Positions 1 through 12,788 of a DNA stretch of 64,000 bases are shown piece by piece. The stretch spans positions 5,704,769-5,768,768 of the forward strand of contig NC_084610.1 of NCBI RefSeq assembly GCF_033807715.1, in the 5' to 3' direction. The translations under genes were made by a program, and so were the position numbers. Source of the DNA: Cololabis saira (lineage: Eukaryota > Chordata > Actinopteri > Beloniformes > Belonidae). The notes under the pieces were generated by a model. The model did not search any database. It saw only the letters and a program-made list of their open reading frames with translations, and had not been told where the DNA came from. The first letter of the stretch is position 1. Every line of letters starts with the position of its first letter.

Positions 1-1464
1 TGACTTGGTGCTATTAGGTGAAAGTTGGACGTATCTTTGGTTACTTTTTTGTAAGTCATCAAAAGTTCCCTTAAAAGAAGTTGAAACCAATATTTTCACA
101 TGAAAAGACCTCTTATGTTGCTTTAATATTTGTGATGGAGGCAGAGCTTCTTTGCAATTTCTGCCAACTTTTGAAAAAAAAAAGGTAATCATAGGATGAA
201 ACAGCATGGAATTTGAACCCAAGAAAAAAGGCGTCTACATGTCTCCACCTGTTGCTCGGTCTCTCCTGCGAGCGACGGGGCAGCTGTCTGAGGTGCCAGT
301 GTGAGTCAGTGTTTGGCCAAGAGGCGGAGACGTCCCATGTAAATGTGACATGTGGGGTACTGCTCATCTGTCTTACTGTCACCTGCATCTGTGTGTGTGT
401 CCGTGTGTGTGTGTGCGTTTCAACATGAGAACACACACGTGAATGAACGGCTTCGGAGGCATTCAGCTGTGTTCGCGTGCCAGGTTTGGTGCATGTGCGC
501 GCTCATCAAGACAGATGGTAAAGTATGAGTCACGACCCGGGGGCACGGCACCAGCTGGCACACTGTGGCTCTACCCCCCACCCCCCCCTCGATCTTCAAT
601 CTTCCACCCCGACTTCTCTGTCTCCCCTGTTTTCCCCACGGTCTTCCTTCATCTCAGCAGGGTGCACGCGTTCGCTTGTGTGTCGCGGCCAGAGGGGGCC
701 GGGCCCTTTGTGGCACATGACAGAGGTGGGAGCGATTTGGGGTTGTGTCTGCAGGGGGTGGGTCTGGGAGATACTGTATTTACAGTCTGGCCAGCTGAGA
801 CCTGATGAAGCTGACACTGCCAGGCCGGCTGTTCCCTCACACACACACACACACACACGCCCCCCAAGACGTCCACTCTCATGGACATTAAGGCAAAGTA
901 CCCAGGGTCATCTGGGGTTCCTTTTTGTCCTTTCACAATAAACCTATGCATGATTCAAGAGGTCACATATTCAATCAACCACTGTATTGTGACCGATTTT
1001 CACACTGTCACTGTTCTTCAAAACGTGCATGCAGATCTTTGTTCGTGCCTCACAGTAAAAAAAATGGATGACATCTTTGTCAATTTCCAGGTTCATGAAT
1101 AAATAAAACACTGCTGCGTTTCATTTCATTAAGAAGCATGCAACTTAATAAAACAGAAGGTTAGAACCCTGCAAAAGAAATGTGTAGGGGACAAAAAATA
1201 CCGTATGTATAAAAAATATTGGAAACTGTTTGAATATGAGAATAAACTCATATTAAGGTGACTGTACAAAAAACAAACTGCAGTCTGCAGTGGCAGAAAA
1301 GTGTAATCTAGTAGTAGAGGACATGTGAAAGCAGTATGGCAGCAGTAGGAGTAACAGGGGGCTCCAGGTGGAAGTGGGACCACATCAAGGACCAGCCTGA
1401 GCTGTCTCTCGTTCGCCATGCTGACTGACAGGTTGACAGATTAGCTGAAACAGGCGTCTCCATG

Positions 1465-1690
1465 GACTATGATGTTTGCAGATGACACCGTGACCTTTGG
1501 TGAGAGCACGGAGCAGATGGATGAAAAGGAGATAAGTGCTAGAGAAAAGAGGGATAAGGTTTATCGGTAGGCAGGTGTCATGGTGAGGATGCAAAGGGTG
1601 GAGGTTAAGAAGCTTTAGGAGTGGATAAACTATGACAGAGCCGAGACTGAGATGTTCTGGACATGCAGAGAGCAGGGATGCTGCAGATGC
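1465..1690 (+). mobile_element. RTE-like non-LTR retrotransposon fragment (reverse transcriptase remnant)
   Basis: The plus-strand frame starting at 1465 reads TMMFADDTVTFGESTEQMDE, which contains the F-A-D-D catalytic motif of a reverse transcriptase followed by the GES..EQ..E spacing seen in RTE-clade LINEs. About 100 bp later, another frame gives VRMQRVEVKKL, like the conserved V-R-L-Q-G-V-E-V-K-K block. Near 1640 a fragment like the GH..R-R-D C-terminal block (CSGHAESRDA) follows. Large parts between these blocks are missing and there are stops and frameshifts, so this is a dead internally deleted copy. It lies antisense to klf7 in intron 3. Confidence 0.7.
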
Positions 1691-2135
1691 TGTCAGGCAG
1701 GAAAAATACAAAAAATTAACCTTAAAAATAACTTGTTTTTTATATATATGTAACCATGTACATTGTTGTATGCAACATTTAATTTACCCTTTTAAGAGGG
1801 GGAAAAATAAACATTTGAAAGCAAAATATTCCAACTTTATGGGCAACGGTGTAAAAGTGAAAAGAGATCTGTAATGTAACTTCTTAAAATCTTAAAATCT
1901 TCTTAATTCTGCTTTTCTCTTATAGGTTAGGTTAGTGGTTAGTTACCATCGTGCACTCTCTTCTGCATCTAAAAAAAATAAAATCTAACTCATCTGAACT
2001 CAAACTAAAGCACAAATGTGGCTCGTTTGGAACTACAGAGCAGGATTGTGTTGGCTTAGTATTGCTGAGACAATACGGTCAGATGCCAGAAAGAAGAATA
2101 AAAATACGATTGATAGGTTTGAGCTGATGTTTTTG

Positions 2136-2545
2136 CACTGCAAAAACTCAAAATCTTAACAAGAATATTTGTCTTATTTCTAGTTAAAATGTCTCATTTT
2201 ATGTAAAAAAAATCTCATTACACTCAAAACAAGACTCACCACTGGAAAAAATAACAATTTTCACCTGTTTCAAGTAGATTTTCACTTAAAATAAGTAGAA
2301 AAATCGGCCAGTGGAACAAGATTTTTTTGCTTGTAATGAGAAGATAAATCTTGTCCCACTGGCAGATTTTTCTACTAATTTCAAGTGAAAATTTACCTGA
2401 AACAGGTGAAAATTGTCAAATAGCAAGTTATTTTTTCTGGTAATGACTCTTGTTTTAAGTGTAATGAGATTTTTTGACAAAAAAATTGACATTTTAACTA
2501 GAAATAAGACAAATATTCCTAGTAAGATTTTGAGTTTTTGCAGTG
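2136..2545. mobile_element. Palindromic MITE, copy 1 (CACTGCAAAAA ends)
   Basis: The element begins CACTGCAAAAACTCAAAATC and ends with the reverse complement, closing in GCAGTG. The two halves are inverted copies over almost the whole 410 bp, with a smaller hairpin (GCCAGTGG...CCACTGGC) nearer the centre. No coding capacity is present. Two relatives are at 39404-39766 and 48516-48785. The superfamily is uncertain because no clear target-site duplication is visible; the ends resemble those of hAT-derived fold-back elements in fish. Confidence 0.85.
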
Positions 2546-3827
2546 TGCCAGCCAATGCTGGCTGTCAGCTGTTATAATGTTTCATTTTGCTTTATAGTTC
2601 AACAAAAATCGGGGTGACGAATCATGAAGTGTCACAGGGGAATTAGATCAGCACCCCCGTACGACCGACTATCATCAAAGAGGGTTTTCAAAAGGGGGAA
2701 TAGTATGATAATCTGAGTAGAATTATCCAAATTCCACATCTTTGTCTCCTCTAAACATCACGTTATCCTGCGTTGACTAGACCCCTGAGATGGTTAGCAG
2801 AAAGCTGTAATTTCCAAAGAGGCACAACAACCTGCATAACACAGGTCCACTGAAGACGACCCCCCTCCTCCTACACTGATGTGATCTGGTCGGGCCCAGG
2901 TCGGCAAAATGGACCCATTACTCCTGTCATTAGTGCAGCTGCGATTTGCCACTTTAACCGTGTCCTGTTGGGACTCAGCTAGTTTTATGTAATTTGCTTA
3001 CAGCTGGACTCGGCGGTCATGAAATGACCTTGACTGTACCAGGAGCCGGGGCCTCAACTTAAGTCTGGTAAGGAGAAAAAACGCTCTACATTAGTCTGTC
3101 CTGGAGTCGGTGCTTTGGATTTGATGCTGCAGGTTGACTCGTACTTGTCTGTGTTTTCTGTTGATTTTGCATCCTTTTTTAAATAAAATAAAAGACTTTC
3201 TGTTTAACCACTCCAAACCAGTTTTAGCACTCAGAGAGATGGCTAATGTTATACAGAGGACTTCATAAATGGCTCCGTGACTCTAAGGTGTTTTGGTTCA
3301 CCAGTCATCAAAAAAAAAAAATTCTAGTCTGGATTTCTCTTCATGGATGACTTGAATGCGTTCCACTTGTGAATAATCGTCCTCACTGCAGAACAGTAAA
3401 CTCTGAATTGTTTGAAAATACAAGCCTTCCAGACAGATCTGCAGCAACGATTGCTTCTCTCAAACCAATGCTTATATCCTTTCCTTCTGGCACTGTTTTC
3501 ACAGATCAGCAAGCTGCCAAAACATCTGCTTTTGTGGAGGTCTGAACACCTGCTGATGAACAATTGATCAAGAGCTGAGCCTATTTTCTATTCAAGCAGA
3601 AGGGGGGTACTTAGTATTGATTATTGATTTTTCTTTTTAAATCAATAATGGCTTGGCGTAAACTTGTATGTCTGAGGTCGTATTTATATATCCCCCAGTA
3701 AAACCAGACAATTCTTCTGTTTTTACACTAAAAACATTATTAAAAGAAGGGGTACCAGCTTTTTGCGCAGGACTTTATTTGTAGTTTCATTAACGGCTGA
3801 ATTCACAACCCCAAAACTTGAGTTTTA

Positions 3828-4382
<555 letters not shown>

Positions 4383-4635
4383 TTACACACAGATCACACG
4401 CTGATTTTGTGCACCGGCGTGAACTGTGACCTCAAACACCATGTGGTATTCTGCAGATTCCAGTTCCACCTGCACACTGTGATTCATCTCAGCTTCATTC
4501 CTCTCGTAAAGACCCCCGTGCTTTTGCTTTGCGTCACTCTTTCCCTTTTTTTTTTCTTTTTACGGGACTAAACAGAGAGCAATGTTTAACGGGAATGGAG
4601 AAGTTCCCCCTGGTCTGCGATCTTGCTGAACATGC

Positions 4636-4870
4636 AGAAGAGAGGGTGGAGGGCTGAGAGTGAAGTGGAGCGAGAGAAGAGGAGGGGGAAGGAGGAGGGG
4701 GATTAGAGACGAGGTGGATGAGAGACTGAGAGGAGGAGGTGAGATGAGACCAAGGAGAGAAGGAAAGTGGAGTAGGGGATGGGTTAGGGAAGTGTTGCTC
4801 AAGTGGATTAGGGCAGAGGAGGCTGCAGATATGCCGGCAGGGAAAGGTGGTGGTGGTGGTGGGGGGGGGT
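4636..4870 (+). repeat. Polypurine (G/A-rich) tract ending in a poly-G run
   Basis: Over about 230 bp the plus strand is nearly all purine (GGAGG, GAGAG and GGGGAAGG runs), finishing in a GGT repeat and a run of ten G near 4860. Any reading frames here are low-complexity and not taken as coding. Such tracts can form triplex or G-quadruplex structures; that is general knowledge, not shown here. Confidence 0.7.
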
Positions 4871-5106
4871 GATTATTAGGCCGGTCTCATAATGGCAAGG
4901 AAGCCACAGTCTGCCAGCTGCGTCCAGCTCCAAAGACATCACCTGACATCACTCACATCCCATCTGGACCGGTGCTCACGTCGGATACAGGCCGCTTGAA
5001 CGGCCTTGACACAAACGCTGCTTTAAATCAGTAAGAGCGATTATCAAAAAGAACCCAATCAATGGGTCAACGGCTTCCAGGATAAAGAAAAGTGGTTTAG
5101 CACCTA

Positions 5107-5474
5107 CAGGACTGTGTCAGAAAATTAGAATATTGTGATAAAGTTCTTTAATTTATGTAATGCAATTAAAAAAACAAAAATGTCATACATTCTGGATTCA
5201 TTACAAATCAACTGAAATATTGCAAGCCTTTTATTATTTTAATATTGCTGATTATGGCTTACAGTTTAAGATAAAGATTCCCAGAATATTCACATTTTTT
5301 GAGATAGGATATTTGAGTTTTCTTAAACTGTAAGCCATGATCATCAATATTAAAATAATAAAAAGGCTTGCAATATTTCAGTTGATTTGTAATGAATCCA
5401 GAATGTATGACATTTTTGCATTACAGAAAATAAAGGACTTTATCACAATATTCTAATTTTCTGAGACAGTCCTG
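5107..5474. mobile_element. Palindromic TA-flanked MITE, copy A (mariner/Tc1-type)
   Basis: The 368-bp element starts CAGGACTGTGTCAGAAAATT and ends with the inverse, ACAGTCCTG, and is flanked on both sides by TA. The two halves are nearly perfect inverted copies of each other. TA target duplication and long terminal inverted repeats point to a non-autonomous Tc1/mariner-type element. A second copy is at 59783-60148. Confidence 0.85.
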
Positions 5475-5883
5475 TATTTGTAGGAAGACCTGCAGAAACT
5501 CACACATCCTGGGGATGAGAGAGATCCAGTTTCATGAAAAAGTTGAGCAAAGCTGGAAATCAGGTGAGAGAGATGACAGAAATCTATCAAGGAACGTAGT
5601 AAGGCGAGAAACAGAGAAGCAGAGGGTTCTGACGCTGATGAGGTGAGGAATACAAAGTGATAAAACAGTAGCCTCCCCTGAGTCTAACACTGACAAATAT
5701 TGCCTGATAACACTTTATTTTGACCGTCACCGTTGAGTTCTTTTGATTTAGATCCAGAGATTAGACTCATCCCTGTCCATCATGGAGATGCATCTTCACA
5801 TACACCTCATTTCCCAGAAAGGCAGGTTTGGGCCATCCGGCTCTGGCCAATGAAATTCCCAGGAGGCAGAGATGCCTGAGAGT

Positions 5884-6337
5884 GTTGCCTAGCAATGGCA
5901 GCAAAGGGGAGGGGCTTCTCTGTGAATGTGTGTGTGTGTGGATGGGGAGGGGAGGATGGGAGGACGGGAGGAGGAGAGGAGGAGAGGGGGGTTGTTGAAA
6001 GACGAGGAGGCAGTAGTCAGTGCAGCTGGCTGGATCTGGCAACAGCATGCCGCCACGCCACCGGCCAATTACCGAGCACGCTGGCAGGGGAACGGAGCGC
6101 GGAGGCAGTTGCCTAGTGACGGTAACTGTAGAGCCGTACAGGGCAAGAGGCGGGGGGTTGGCAGGAGGGGGGCGGGCGAGGGAACGGGCTGCAGCTCCGA
6201 TGGTGGTGGTGGTAGTGGTGGTGGTGCAGGAGGAGGAGGAGGAGGAGGAAGGCACTAAGAGACCAGAGCCTGCAGCAGTACATAACCACTCAGCTACCAA
6301 CTCCTCCAACGATACACTGCCCACGTCGCCTAGCAAC
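5884..6337. promoter_or_regulatory. GC-rich segment with three RFX X-box-like motifs (candidate enhancer)
   Basis: Three sites share the GCCTAG core of the RFX X-box: GTTGCCTAGCAAT at 5884-5896, GTTGCCTAGTGAC at 6108-6120, and GTCGCCTAGCAAC at 6325-6337. The first and third match the 13-bp palindromic RFX consensus at 12 of 13 positions; the second is weaker on its right half. A CCAATTAC site lies near 6065 and a GGT/GAG trinucleotide run at about 6198-6250. The segment is richer in G+C than its surroundings and sits in klf7 intron 2. Function is inferred only from motif clustering. Confidence 0.4.
6198..6250 (+). repeat. GGT/GGA trinucleotide simple repeat
   Basis: A run of GGT units is followed by GGA units on the plus strand. 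It produces apparent poly-Val/Gly/Glu frames that are not credible coding sequence. Confidence 0.8.
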
Positions 6338-9300
6338 AGACCCCCCCTCCAGCCTCCGCTCTCTCTCCCTCAAGATTCTCACATAGAAACAGGCACAGAG
6401 TTGAACAGGTACATGCTTTGCCTTCGGGAAGTCAAAAACAAACAACAAAAAAGTGGGCAATCTTAAGCACCGGAGGAGTGGAAGGTCTGGAGCGGAAACT
6501 TTAACATACTGACTGACAGTTTCAAATGCCAATCAGTGAACTAATCCAGTGGATTATCCTGAACTCTGAAGATTAATCTGATTATGTTATGTTACTTTTG
6601 GATTACTTAGCCTGTAAAACATATAATATAGATTATAAAGCTAAGTGGATTATGTGGACTGTGGACAGAGGGGGGGTGAGAGTGGCTTAATAAGAGCACC
6701 ATTAACTGCCATAGTGCCACCATCCATTCAGTTCAGAAAAAAAACATATGTGCAACGAAAACGCCCCACCCCGCCTCCACTTCCAAAACATAATTCTCAT
6801 CTGTAATCTGATAACTGGGTGTTTCCTGAGTCGCTGTAATCCCATTATGTGGAATCTGTTACTTCCGAATGCTCTCACACGCACGCACGGGGCTCGTGCA
6901 CACACGCTCTCTCCAGCCTCTCAGGTGCCAGCGTTGGAAGTTAATTACATTCCCTCCATTAGCCGGAGCTGGAGCAGGGCATCCGGGTCTCTGAGGTCAT
7001 TACGGAGGCTCTCGGAGAGCGCTTTATGGGCGCCCGCCTGCAGCTACCAGTGTAGGCTTTTGGAGATGAGCGAGAGGAAAGAGAAGCACGCTAAGAGCTA
7101 AAGATGAGAGAGAATTATGACAGAGGAAGGCATGAAAGCGAAAGGGGATGTGAGATGAACACGTATGCAAAGTTTTTAGATTTTGTAGGAGACGATCCGT
7201 GGCAAATATTATTTAAATGCACAAGAAAATGGAGGAAAAAGAAAGAGCAAAGTGATGATAAAATACGAGCTGGATAAATAGGAAGACAGAGTATTGTTGA
7301 AGTACCAATTTAAGAGGGATGGAGATGGGAGCAAAGGAGAGGACAAAAACGAACGACGGAACGACCGAGGGCAGAATAACCCAAGAGTCCTCGTGTTTTA
7401 CCCTTCCCCAAAATCTAATTGTACCATTCCTTATCTCCCATAAGCCTATTCACAAAAAGCTCTACAGGGCACTGTCATTTTAACTCAGCCCGTCTAATTC
7501 CAGATTAAATCGTAGCCTTTTCTCCGTCTGTAATTTATGGAAATAACAACTAAGAAAAAAGAGGATTTGAGTAATGACATCTTTAAACTTGTCAGGATAA
7601 TGGCTGGGTGAATGAGGGAGCCCGTGGCACCGCTGTCTCTTTCTGAAGAGGGTCCCTCCACTGTACCTCCCCCATTCTTGTCTTCATCTACTCTTTGTTT
7701 CACTCCACGTCGCACACTCGCCTTTTATGCTGCCTTTTGTGTTTCCTTCTGTCATCTTGTGTCAACTAGTTCCCCCTTCATCATTCTGCGCTGCTGGTTT
7801 GAATAACACGACAGATGTTCCTTTTCCACGCTGTTAAGATGAAGCACCTAAAAGTGATGCTGATGAGGGGGAGGGTCTCCTAGAGGAACCTTGTTCTTTA
7901 TATAGAACATATACCACAATCATTAGATCATTATTATGGAAACGCTTCATTATTTTCCTGGGTAGAGGAAAAGGAATGTCACATTAGCTGAAATATGACA
8001 TGGCGGGGACCTTACTCAGTTTCTAGAATCAAATAATAATTAAGTCATCTATCAAGTAAAATAGACTGAAATAAAACAGCTGCTCTGATAGGAAGATTTG
8101 AAAAATGAATAAAATGGTTAATAACTAATCCCTGAAACAATAAAACATAGCAGGACCTCCTTCCAGGAGTATTACACCTAAGCTCTCGACTTACTGAAGT
8201 TAAAAATGTGATGCTGTATTTAGGGTTTAAATACAAGAAGCCGGGAAAGAAAACACAAAAGCACAAATTTTGGACCTTGACAACTTAAGTGCAGCAGACA
8301 GTTTGTCATCCAGCAGAGGGCGGCCTAAAAACTCAGCTCAACCCCTTGTACTTTCCTTTGGATGGTCCCAAATGTTACTACATGTTGCAACGATGCTCCA
8401 CCAGTCATCATTGTTCTTCAACCCCGGTCTGTCCTGCATGTTTTAGCTTCTCCTTCAAATGATTGGGTCATCAAGGTCTACACAGCTAGTGGCCCTACTG
8501 TACCTTTCTTCTGCAGATTGGGAAAGACTTGTGATTTTAAAAGGCTATTTGAGGCAAATGCTTAATGCTTCCCCCACCACAACCAAGTACTGTTTAAAAA
8601 CAGCAAACAGTGGGTGAAAACTATAAAAATGGCAAAAAATTGTTCAAGAAATCTATACTATGGAGAAATTGACATTTGCTCTAAGGCTACAATCAGAGAC
8701 ATTTGAGAGATGGTACTACAAATGGACAGGATACATAGGAGCACGGAGACCTGAACTGCTATAAGTACCTTTGTGCATGACTTGAAGTTTTTTTTACCAG
8801 ATTTCTGACTTGCAGATATTGGAAAGGAAGTGTGACATCCATTGTTCCGATGTTCATGTTATATTTTACATATTACAAAATGGAAGGGAGAGTAACAGAG
8901 GGAAATAAGTAAGTCAATCTGTAACATATCTGTCTGCCTTGCTGTGAAAGTATGGTTGTGTTGAAGCATGTATGTTTCTCTCAGAAAAATAAAATGATAA
9001 ATAAATATAAAAAAAAAGAAAACTATAAAAACTTTGACAAACTTCCACTCATAAATGTCTTCATGCTCTGAACGTCTGCCTGTGTTAGCAGGCTGAAGAT
9101 TGAATGCCTGTATATTACGATCTGGGCCATTACTGTCCATGTGCTCGCTTTAATAAGAGGATTTTGGTATTTGTGGTTATCATTTGGTAAGATCTTGTAG
9201 TCATATTCAGAGAGTCAGATTGGTGTGTAAAATCTTCTCCGCGACGTCCCGCAGATTCCCGGTGGGACTAAGGTTGGAACTCTACCGTGGGCCATCCATG

Positions 9301-10467
9301 CGTGAAAAACATGCCTCGTGCTCCGTGAAATACTCCTTTACAGCACAACTGATGAATCCTGGTGTTGAATATCATCAGGAAAGAAATAAAAACCTGTTAA
9401 AAACCTGCTAAGGATGAAAAACCTGGTCAGGTGTTCAGCTAACCTCATTTTTTGGATGTTGACCAGTTGCTGAAATCCCAGGTGATAATACTGCCCCCTC
9501 AGGCGTAGGACCGAGGCATGACGGGTGAACCGGTTCAGGAATTCTGGGTTGGCTGCAGTGCTCTTGTGTTATCAGCTGAGCTTATTTTGCACTCTGCATT
9601 CTAGAAACCAAATATGAGCCATGTGTAGATTCCTGTTTGACTATATTTACACTTCCAGTCCAGCACGGTGGGCAGCATTTGTGACTGGACATCACCAGTG
9701 GCACGCTGCTCTGGTCTCCCCGCGCTGGCCCAGTTGGCAACGTATTTAATTAGAGCAGCTGTAGACATGCCTCGCTGGGGGAAATCACCGATGGCATGCC
9801 TGTGCCCTCTGCTGCAGTCGGGCTCATGCATGTGTGCCGCAAAGAGTGTGATCACACATACAGCGTGTTTCTATTATCCCCAACATGCAGAGGTTGACAG
9901 GTTGAATTTCTTCAAATTCACACCCATCAAAACACAAGCGCATACATGTCGGGTCTTTGCAGGGCAGCTTGGTGATCTGTCAACTGAGCAGCGGATAAAT
10001 TTAGAAGGCGGGGAGCAAAGAAATCTAATCTGAGATGCTGTAACTTCATTTAGCATGATGGACACACATTTGAAGCAGCTTTCTCTAGCATGTGCCAATA
10101 CGCATCTGATTATACCCTTGAGCTGCTTCTTTGGAGGGAAGTCCATTATTTCTACCAAAATATGAGAAATACTGCTCCTACCTTGGGAATCAAACCAAAA
10201 TGGTATGGTACAAGGATTATAGTGTCATTAAAGCAGCTAATTCATAACAATAAACACTAATATCTATATCAAATATTGTTTTTTGCTGTATTTATACAGT
10301 AAGCACACTTAAAGGGGACCTATTATGGCATCTAATACCATTACAGTCACTCTATTTTACATTTTTTGATATTTTAATTATTTTTTTGTACATACGATAC
10401 ATGCTTTATTTATCTGCATTTATTCTGTACTTTCAACGTCATGCTGCTTAGTTGTTTTTGCCATTGC

Positions 10468-10516
10468 CCCTCGGGATAAATAAAGTTTTTCTGAATCTTA
10501 ATCTGAATCTGAATCT
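10468..10516 (+). repeat. LINE/SINE-type 3' tail with TCTGAA repeats
   Basis: The sequence CCTCGGGATAAATAAAGTTT followed by several TCTGAA units resembles the 3' end common to many teleost non-LTR retroposons. It lies inside the TTAA-flanked element and may be a nested insertion fragment. The exact family is not determined. Confidence 0.5.
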
Positions 10517-10890
10517 AATACCTATTTCAAACAGGCCTTGAATGTCTTAAAAACAAGCTTTTGATTGTTTTTGCTAAATAAATTAGAAATTCAGCCTCTA
10601 AACCATGTCTTTATCATCCCATTCTCTAACCTCATTATCTATGCAGGATTCTGAGTGGGCGGGGCTATGATAATGAGGCTCTGTGCTGATTGGCTGCCTG
10701 ACGCAATGACGCAATACACCGCTACGAAAAAATGGCGGAAGCTCTGGCTAGCGGAGTTAGTTGTGGGCGTGGTTTCACACATCGCTCCTTTCGTTACGTA
10801 ACGACAGGAGCAGAATCTGAACGGCTCGTAGCACTGCAGAATTTGGTTGCTTTCTTCCTTCTCTGAGTTGGCAGGCTGAGGGGTATGAAG

Positions 10891-11158
10891 CTAGAACAGT
10901 CTCATAATTGACAAATGCACAGGACAAGTTTTACAAATGCACAGACCGATTTGCAAATACACACACCGTTTCACAAATGCACAGAACAATTCACAGACAA
11001 AAAAACATTTGTAAATCAGGTTATATTTGTGTGTGCATCAAAAATACATTTGTATATCTTGTCCTACGCACGTGTGAATTGTTCTGTGCATTTGTGATAC
11101 GGTGTGTGTATTTGCAAAACTTGTCCTGTGCATTTGTCAATAATGAGACTGTTGTAGC
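10891..11158. repeat. Long inverted repeat nested in the TTAA element
   Basis: The left arm (from AGCTAGAACAGTCTCAT near 10889 to about 10998) is repeated in inverted form on the right (about 11070 to AGACTGTTGTAGCT near 11158). Both arms carry repeated AATGCACAGAACAATTC-like and AATACACACACCG-like modules. The arms are about 85-100 bp and the spacer about 70 bp. It is probably a second fold-back element or part of the carrier's own structure. Confidence 0.7.
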
Positions 11159-12788
11159 TCCATAGAGGGGAGACAACTTTATATATGTTAAAGCAAGAAA
11201 AAACGTGTTTTTCATAATAGGTCCCCTTTAATCATCTCTCAGTTTGTAATATACATTAAAAACATATTTTCCAGATCTTAAAAACTGTTGCCCTGCCATT
11301 GGTGTGATATTAGACGGTCCCCGACATCAGACTGAGAAATGTCAACCCAGACTTACAGAACAAATAGAGGACAGGAGGACCTGGAGTAAAGCAGGGAAAT
11401 GGTGGCCTATCCAGGTCAATCCATCCATCACCGTGCAGTTACTCAGACAGAGGACAGCTCCCTGACAGAGGTCTGAGTGGTTTGGGATTGAGATGGAAGA
11501 GCGGCAGAGTTATAGCATCTGAACCCCCCCCCACCCCTCCTTTCTTGAGAGGAACCTTGAGAAGGAGGACCTGCTCCGGTTCGGCACAGAGAAGTACTTA
11601 GGTAGAAAGAGTGCGATAAGAGAAGTGGGTCTTTCTTAAATCATCACGTTTTTATCTTGCTTTGTGATATTTCCACGTGGCACGGAGCCTGTTCTGCGAT
11701 TACAGAGCTCTTTCTTTTGACATCTTCTTATCTTGTGCATTTTGTTCCAAGAAGCAGATGGATTTTCCTCAATTATCTCAAGTCAGGTTATCAAGGCGTT
11801 CAGAAACGGAGAGGGTTAGAAGGATCGGAGAATGAACGGGTGGATTGATCTGATGCCCGTAAAGATAGTGAACTTTCCAAAATGGTCCACTTCTTATTTC
11901 TCTTCTGTAGCAAAAAAAAAAGAGGAAAAAAGACTTCAGTAGACCAAAATCCCAGAACTGAGAAGCTGAACCCTGGACAACAAGTGGTAGAACATTGAGA
12001 AGGAGGCAAAAAGTAAAATCCTCATGCAAAGTAAAGAAGTGAGTATAGATTACCAGCCGAGGGTTTGCAAAGGTGGGCTCAAAGTTGCCTCTCTGAAAGT
12101 CTCCCGAGGTGCTTTAGCCGATGTTCACACTGCCAGCCCAAATCAGATTCTCAGCAAATCCAGGCAATAGATTATTTTGACAGTTTGAACCACAGGAAAC
12201 CACATGAAAGGCAAGGTTTCCAGTCCAATCCAATTCTAATCAGATCTGCACCAATGTCACTCAATATGAACAGTGTAACTGCTCAAATACGATTTTAAAT
12301 AGTCTTTTCTGTCACTTGCACTGGGACACAAACATCTCGAGCAGTATTTATGTTTGCTTTCACTCCTCTGCATGGTTCAATCCAACCGTTCATAGATCTA
12401 CGTAAACGGCTTTCACATGCCCTCTGATGTTCCTTGCCCACCAAGCTTGCTGCCACTCCTTTTGGGGATTTCGGCACACTAGTCAAACAAGTTGGTATCA
12501 GCTAAGCAAAGAGAGTTTGGCTCAAATACGGCCCTCGTCTGCAGTTTTCTTTGGCTCCCTTTTGGCATTGACATTTCTTCCATCTTTGAAGATGAGTGAG
12601 CTGCCTAAATCCTGCCACACACCCACCACATATAATTGATCTGCACTTGCTTTGGGACTTTGGGCCTCAATACACTTTGCGTGACCCATTTCAAAGCATT
12701 TTGGCCACACATGGCCCATACAGTACAACTCAGGGCTTGACCCAAGTTTGGTCGTGACCACTGGGTCTTATTGAGCCTTATTGAGCCC

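Larger units (their letters stand above)
10313..11227. mobile_element. TTAA-flanked element with AGGGGACC ends (piggyBac-type, non-autonomous)
   Basis: The left end AGGGGACCTATTATGGC and the right end CATAATAGGTCCCCT form a terminal inverted repeat of about 16 bp, directly bounded on both sides by TTAA. A TTAA target duplication is the hallmark of piggyBac elements. The 915-bp body has no transposase frame. Inside it are a retroposon-like tail (10468-10516) and a long internal inverted repeat (about 10891-11158). It lies in klf7 intron 2. Confidence 0.85.

Noticed and set aside
5767..6466. Open frames of up to 189 codons in the GC-rich region near 6 kb
   Set aside because: They contain low-complexity Thr, Val, Gly and Glu runs from trinucleotide repeats, differ between frames and strands, and match no family I know.
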